From Prevotellaceae bacterium (GTDB lineage Bacteria > Bacteroidota > Bacteroidia > Bacteroidales > Bacteroidaceae): 32,676 nt of DNA. Below, piece by piece: positions 31,095 to 32,676 of the stretch (the stretch's first letter is position 1; the number at the start of each line of letters is the position of its first letter). A model generated the notes under the pieces. The model searched no databases. It worked only from the letters and a program-made list of their open reading frames with translations, and was not told where the DNA came from. Where the stretch lies: contig CAJPLH010000004.1 of assembly GCA_905371275.1 (NCBI GenBank), positions 1-32,676 on the forward strand, given 5' to 3'. The position numbers and the translations under genes were made by a program.

Positions 31095-32405
31095 ATGCAA
31101 ACTACACTCTTTCCCGATTATTTCGCGCTCGATGAAACTTGTTGTCTTCATCGGGCTGAAATCGTGATGGAGAAATTGGCCGAAATTCCCCTCTCCTTCT
31201 TAGACAACCAACAGGAGCGCAACACGGTGCTCAAAAGATTGTCGGAAGCGGGGGTGAATACCCTCGCTGAACTCTTGATTCTACCAAGATTTGACGTAGC
31301 GGAATGGGACGGAGTGGGACGCTTTTTCCTGCACATCTTTGATGAGATGCGACAAGAGGTTAGAAACAATCCTGAACAACTCATCGAACAGTGGTTGCTG
31401 CAACGTGCCACTTGGACTTTCCCCATCACGCCCGAGCCCGACAACCCGTGGTCTTTGCAACACTATGTTTCTCCTGCCCCTTACATCGCATCTACGACAG
31501 CCGAAAATCCTACGAACGAATGGGACTCTTTGATTCAACAGGTGGAACAAACCTTTACGCACATCGTCCTATTGCTCAAACATCGTCAACCCACGCAAGC
31601 GGCGGTGTTGCACCGCTATTTGCTCCAAGGTCTTTCGGCTGATGTTATTGCACGCGTCTTAGAATTTCCATCCTCCGTCACTGTGATGCGCTCGATGGAA
31701 CACCTTTTTTTGCGTCCGCTGCTGGAAGGAGAAACAGTTGCAGGCATACGACTAAGTGAAGATTTCCGACACACATTGACTTATTTGCAGCAGGAGTTGC
31801 TTTTTCAACCCACCGCCTCACTGGATACGCTGCAATTTATGTCTATGCCACGTTTCCTCTGGCTGCTCCATCTCACTCCAATGATGCGCACCCAAGCTGA
31901 AATGTCGTGGGCGTGCGACTTCATTGTGCCGCAAGGCAAAGTGCTTCAATCGCGCGCTTTGCTCCACCAAGTTTTCAGACAGTTGCAACTGCATCCCGAC
32001 TATCAATCTGTACCTTCTTTCTTTCCACAAAAACTTTCTTCAGCAGAGGAAAATTCTCTTTCTGCCTTACTCACCCACCATCCTTGGATTGAACACTCCG
32101 CACAAGGCCATCGCTTGATGGCAGCACAGTTGGTTTACGATTTCTCGCGTGTGGGGCGCATCCTCCTCGAAGCTCATCGCCCATTGACGCGCAATGAAAT
32201 TTTCGCACGCTACGAACAAGTGTATCTTGAGCGTCCTCTCTCGCTTTCTATGCGCGATTTGTGCAAACGTTTTCCCAACATTCATTCTCCACAACGTGGG
32301 CAATGGCAGTGGCTAACCCACGCAACACCGCCCTTGTCGGACGTTGCCCCTTCCGCTACTCCACTTCCTCAAGAACCTACTTTGTTTGATATGAGCGCCA
32401 TTTAA
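31095..32405 (+). CDS. Unknown protein with alpha-CTD-like and winged-helix-like parts
   Basis: A 436-residue soluble protein of no family I can name. Residues about 32-86 (LSFLDNQQERNTVLKRLSEAGVNTLAELLILPRFDVAEWDGVGRFFLHIFDEM) resemble the RNA polymerase alpha C-terminal helix-hairpin-helix domain. Residues about 165-212 look like a helix-turn-helix of sigma-region-4 style. Residues about 352-406 (ILLEAHRPLTRNEIFARYEQVY, ending RGQWQW) resemble a winged helix of HARE-HTH type. QTTLF at 2-6 and a C-terminal EPTLF at 427-431 resemble beta-clamp-binding peptides. Together these suggest a nucleic-acid-binding protein linked to transcription or replication; that is inference. If transcription starts below 31097, the Met at 31167 would be the start and residues 1-24 would be absent. 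Confidence 0.75.
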   Translation: MQTTLFPDYFALDETCCLHRAEIVMEKLAEIPLSFLDNQQERNTVLKRLSEAGVNTLAELLILPRFDVAEWDGVGRFFLHIFDEMRQEVRNNPEQLIEQWLLQRATWTFPITPEPDNPWSLQHYVSPAPYIASTTAENPTNEWDSLIQQVEQTFTHIVLLLKHRQPTQAAVLHRYLLQGLSADVIARVLEFPSSVTVMRSMEHLFLRPLLEGETVAGIRLSEDFRHTLTYLQQELLFQPTASLDTLQFMSMPRFLWLLHLTPMMRTQAEMSWACDFIVPQGKVLQSRALLHQVFRQLQLHPDYQSVPSFFPQKLSSAEENSLSALLTHHPWIEHSAQGHRLMAAQLVYDFSRVGRILLEAHRPLTRNEIFARYEQVYLERPLSLSMRDLCKRFPNIHSPQRGQWQWLTHATPPLSDVAPSATPLPQEPTLFDMSAI

Positions 32406-32605
32406 GGACGCAACATTTTTTCAGCTTTCTTCCCTCGGAGAATGTTAAATCACAAGGCCAAAAATGACGACATTTTTCTTCATTCTAGAAAAATGAACGC
32501 GTGTTTTCCCCTCTCTCCTTCTCCTCTTTCTTGAACAAAAAATGGAGAAACGGGGAAAACGCACCGATTTTCTCCGACAAAATTTCTATTTCGTCCGAAG
32601 TTTGC

Positions 32606-32647
32606 AAAATTCCAAGGGAAGAAAACAAAATCCCAAGGGAAGAAATT
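32606..32647. repeat. Two tandem 21-bp units
   Basis: AAAATTCCAAGGGAAGAAAAC (32606-32626) is followed directly by AAAATCCCAAGGGAAGAAATT, a match at 18 of 21 positions. The array overlaps the window-end repeat copy at 32614-32670. Confidence 0.6.
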
Positions 32648-32670
32648 TGAAAAACTTCCGACAAAATCAC
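32614..32670 (-). repeat. Repeat family copy, right end of window
   Basis: Read on the - strand from 32670, this 57-bp stretch aligns without gaps to 17-73 at 39 positions, beginning GTGATTT and carrying TTTTTC and ATTTTGTTT at the same spacing. The two copies are inverted relative to each other and bracket the entire window. Confidence 0.55.
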
Positions 32671-32676
32671 GTAAAC

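Larger units (their letters stand above)
32406..32676. other. Non-coding, repeat-rich right end of window
   Basis: No gene is supported here; the frame at 32485-32670 (-) is low-complexity sequence. The stretch holds a 21-bp tandem duplication, the second copy of the window-end repeat, and AT-rich sequence with several A-runs. No terminator for the 436-residue gene is clear. Confidence 0.55.

Noticed and set aside
1..32676. CRISPR array, prophage, integron or restriction system
   Set aside because: I found no regular direct repeats with spacers, no cas, integrase, phage structural, methylase or transposase genes on either strand.

Overview
The window looks like chromosomal DNA from a Bacteroidales bacterium, most likely Prevotellaceae (genus not resolved). 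Three things point there. Promoters of the Bacteroidetes type (TAnnTTTG at -7, TTTG/TTG about 19-20 bp upstream) precede many genes, while Shine-Dalgarno sequences are weak or absent. The gene order ileS - traR/dksA-like - lspA - DUF4296 lipoprotein is typical of the group. Several proteins have Bacteroidetes-style forms: a GXHH-type IleS, a cysteine-poor DksA-like protein, a stand-alone AICAR transformylase and a long EF-Ts. I see no prophage, integrase, IS transposase, CRISPR array or rRNA; the window is mostly core genome.

Layout. 1-641: non-coding, with a curved-DNA-like repeat region. 642-3333 (+): serS and gdhA. 3643-6382: an FNT-like membrane protein (+), a YitT/DUF2179 membrane protein (-) and a secreted DNA/RNA nuclease (+). 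6403-10096 (-): a SUI1-like factor, a SprT/YgjP-type metalloprotease, two unknown proteins and the rRNA methyltransferase rlmD. 10607-15500 (+): an ABC-F ATPase, grpE-dnaJ and folC. 15629-20422 (-): cca, tsf, rpsB, rpsI and rplM. 20758-20928 (-): tRNA-Val and tRNA-Asp. 21022-29096 (-): a GNAT acetyltransferase, a GT2 glycosyltransferase, a small unknown protein, a DUF4296 lipoprotein, lspA, a DksA-like regulator and ileS. 29469-30979 (-): a small very basic protein and a stand-alone AICAR transformylase. 31095-32405 (+): a large protein of unknown function with RNAP-alpha-CTD-like and winged-helix-like parts. 32406-32676: another repeat-rich non-coding end.

Most genes serve translation and protein quality control: aminoacyl-tRNA synthetases, ribosomal proteins, EF-Ts, tRNA genes and CCA addition, rRNA methylation, an ABC-F ribosome factor and the GrpE/DnaJ chaperones. 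A smaller set concerns the envelope (LspA with a lipoprotein, a glycosyltransferase, a secreted nuclease) and one-carbon/nucleotide metabolism (FolC, AICAR transformylase).

The most unusual material is mainly non-coding. (1) A roughly 190-bp dispersed repeat has near-perfect terminal inverted repeats and a central palindrome, like a MITE; one copy splits the dksA-lspA gene pair, and shorter relatives lie around 29.2-29.8 kb. (2) A second repeat family lies at both window ends in inverted orientation, one copy joined to helically phased A-tracts. (3) A perfect 13-bp inverted repeat spans the predicted grpE-dnaJ promoter and looks like an undescribed heat-shock operator. Among proteins, the notable ones are an ABC-F ATPase in which one composite ATP site is degenerate on both faces, an IleS with the GXHH signature linked to mupirocin hyper-resistance, and the unknown modular protein at 31.1-32.4 kb. 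All calls come from reading the sequence; no database search was run.
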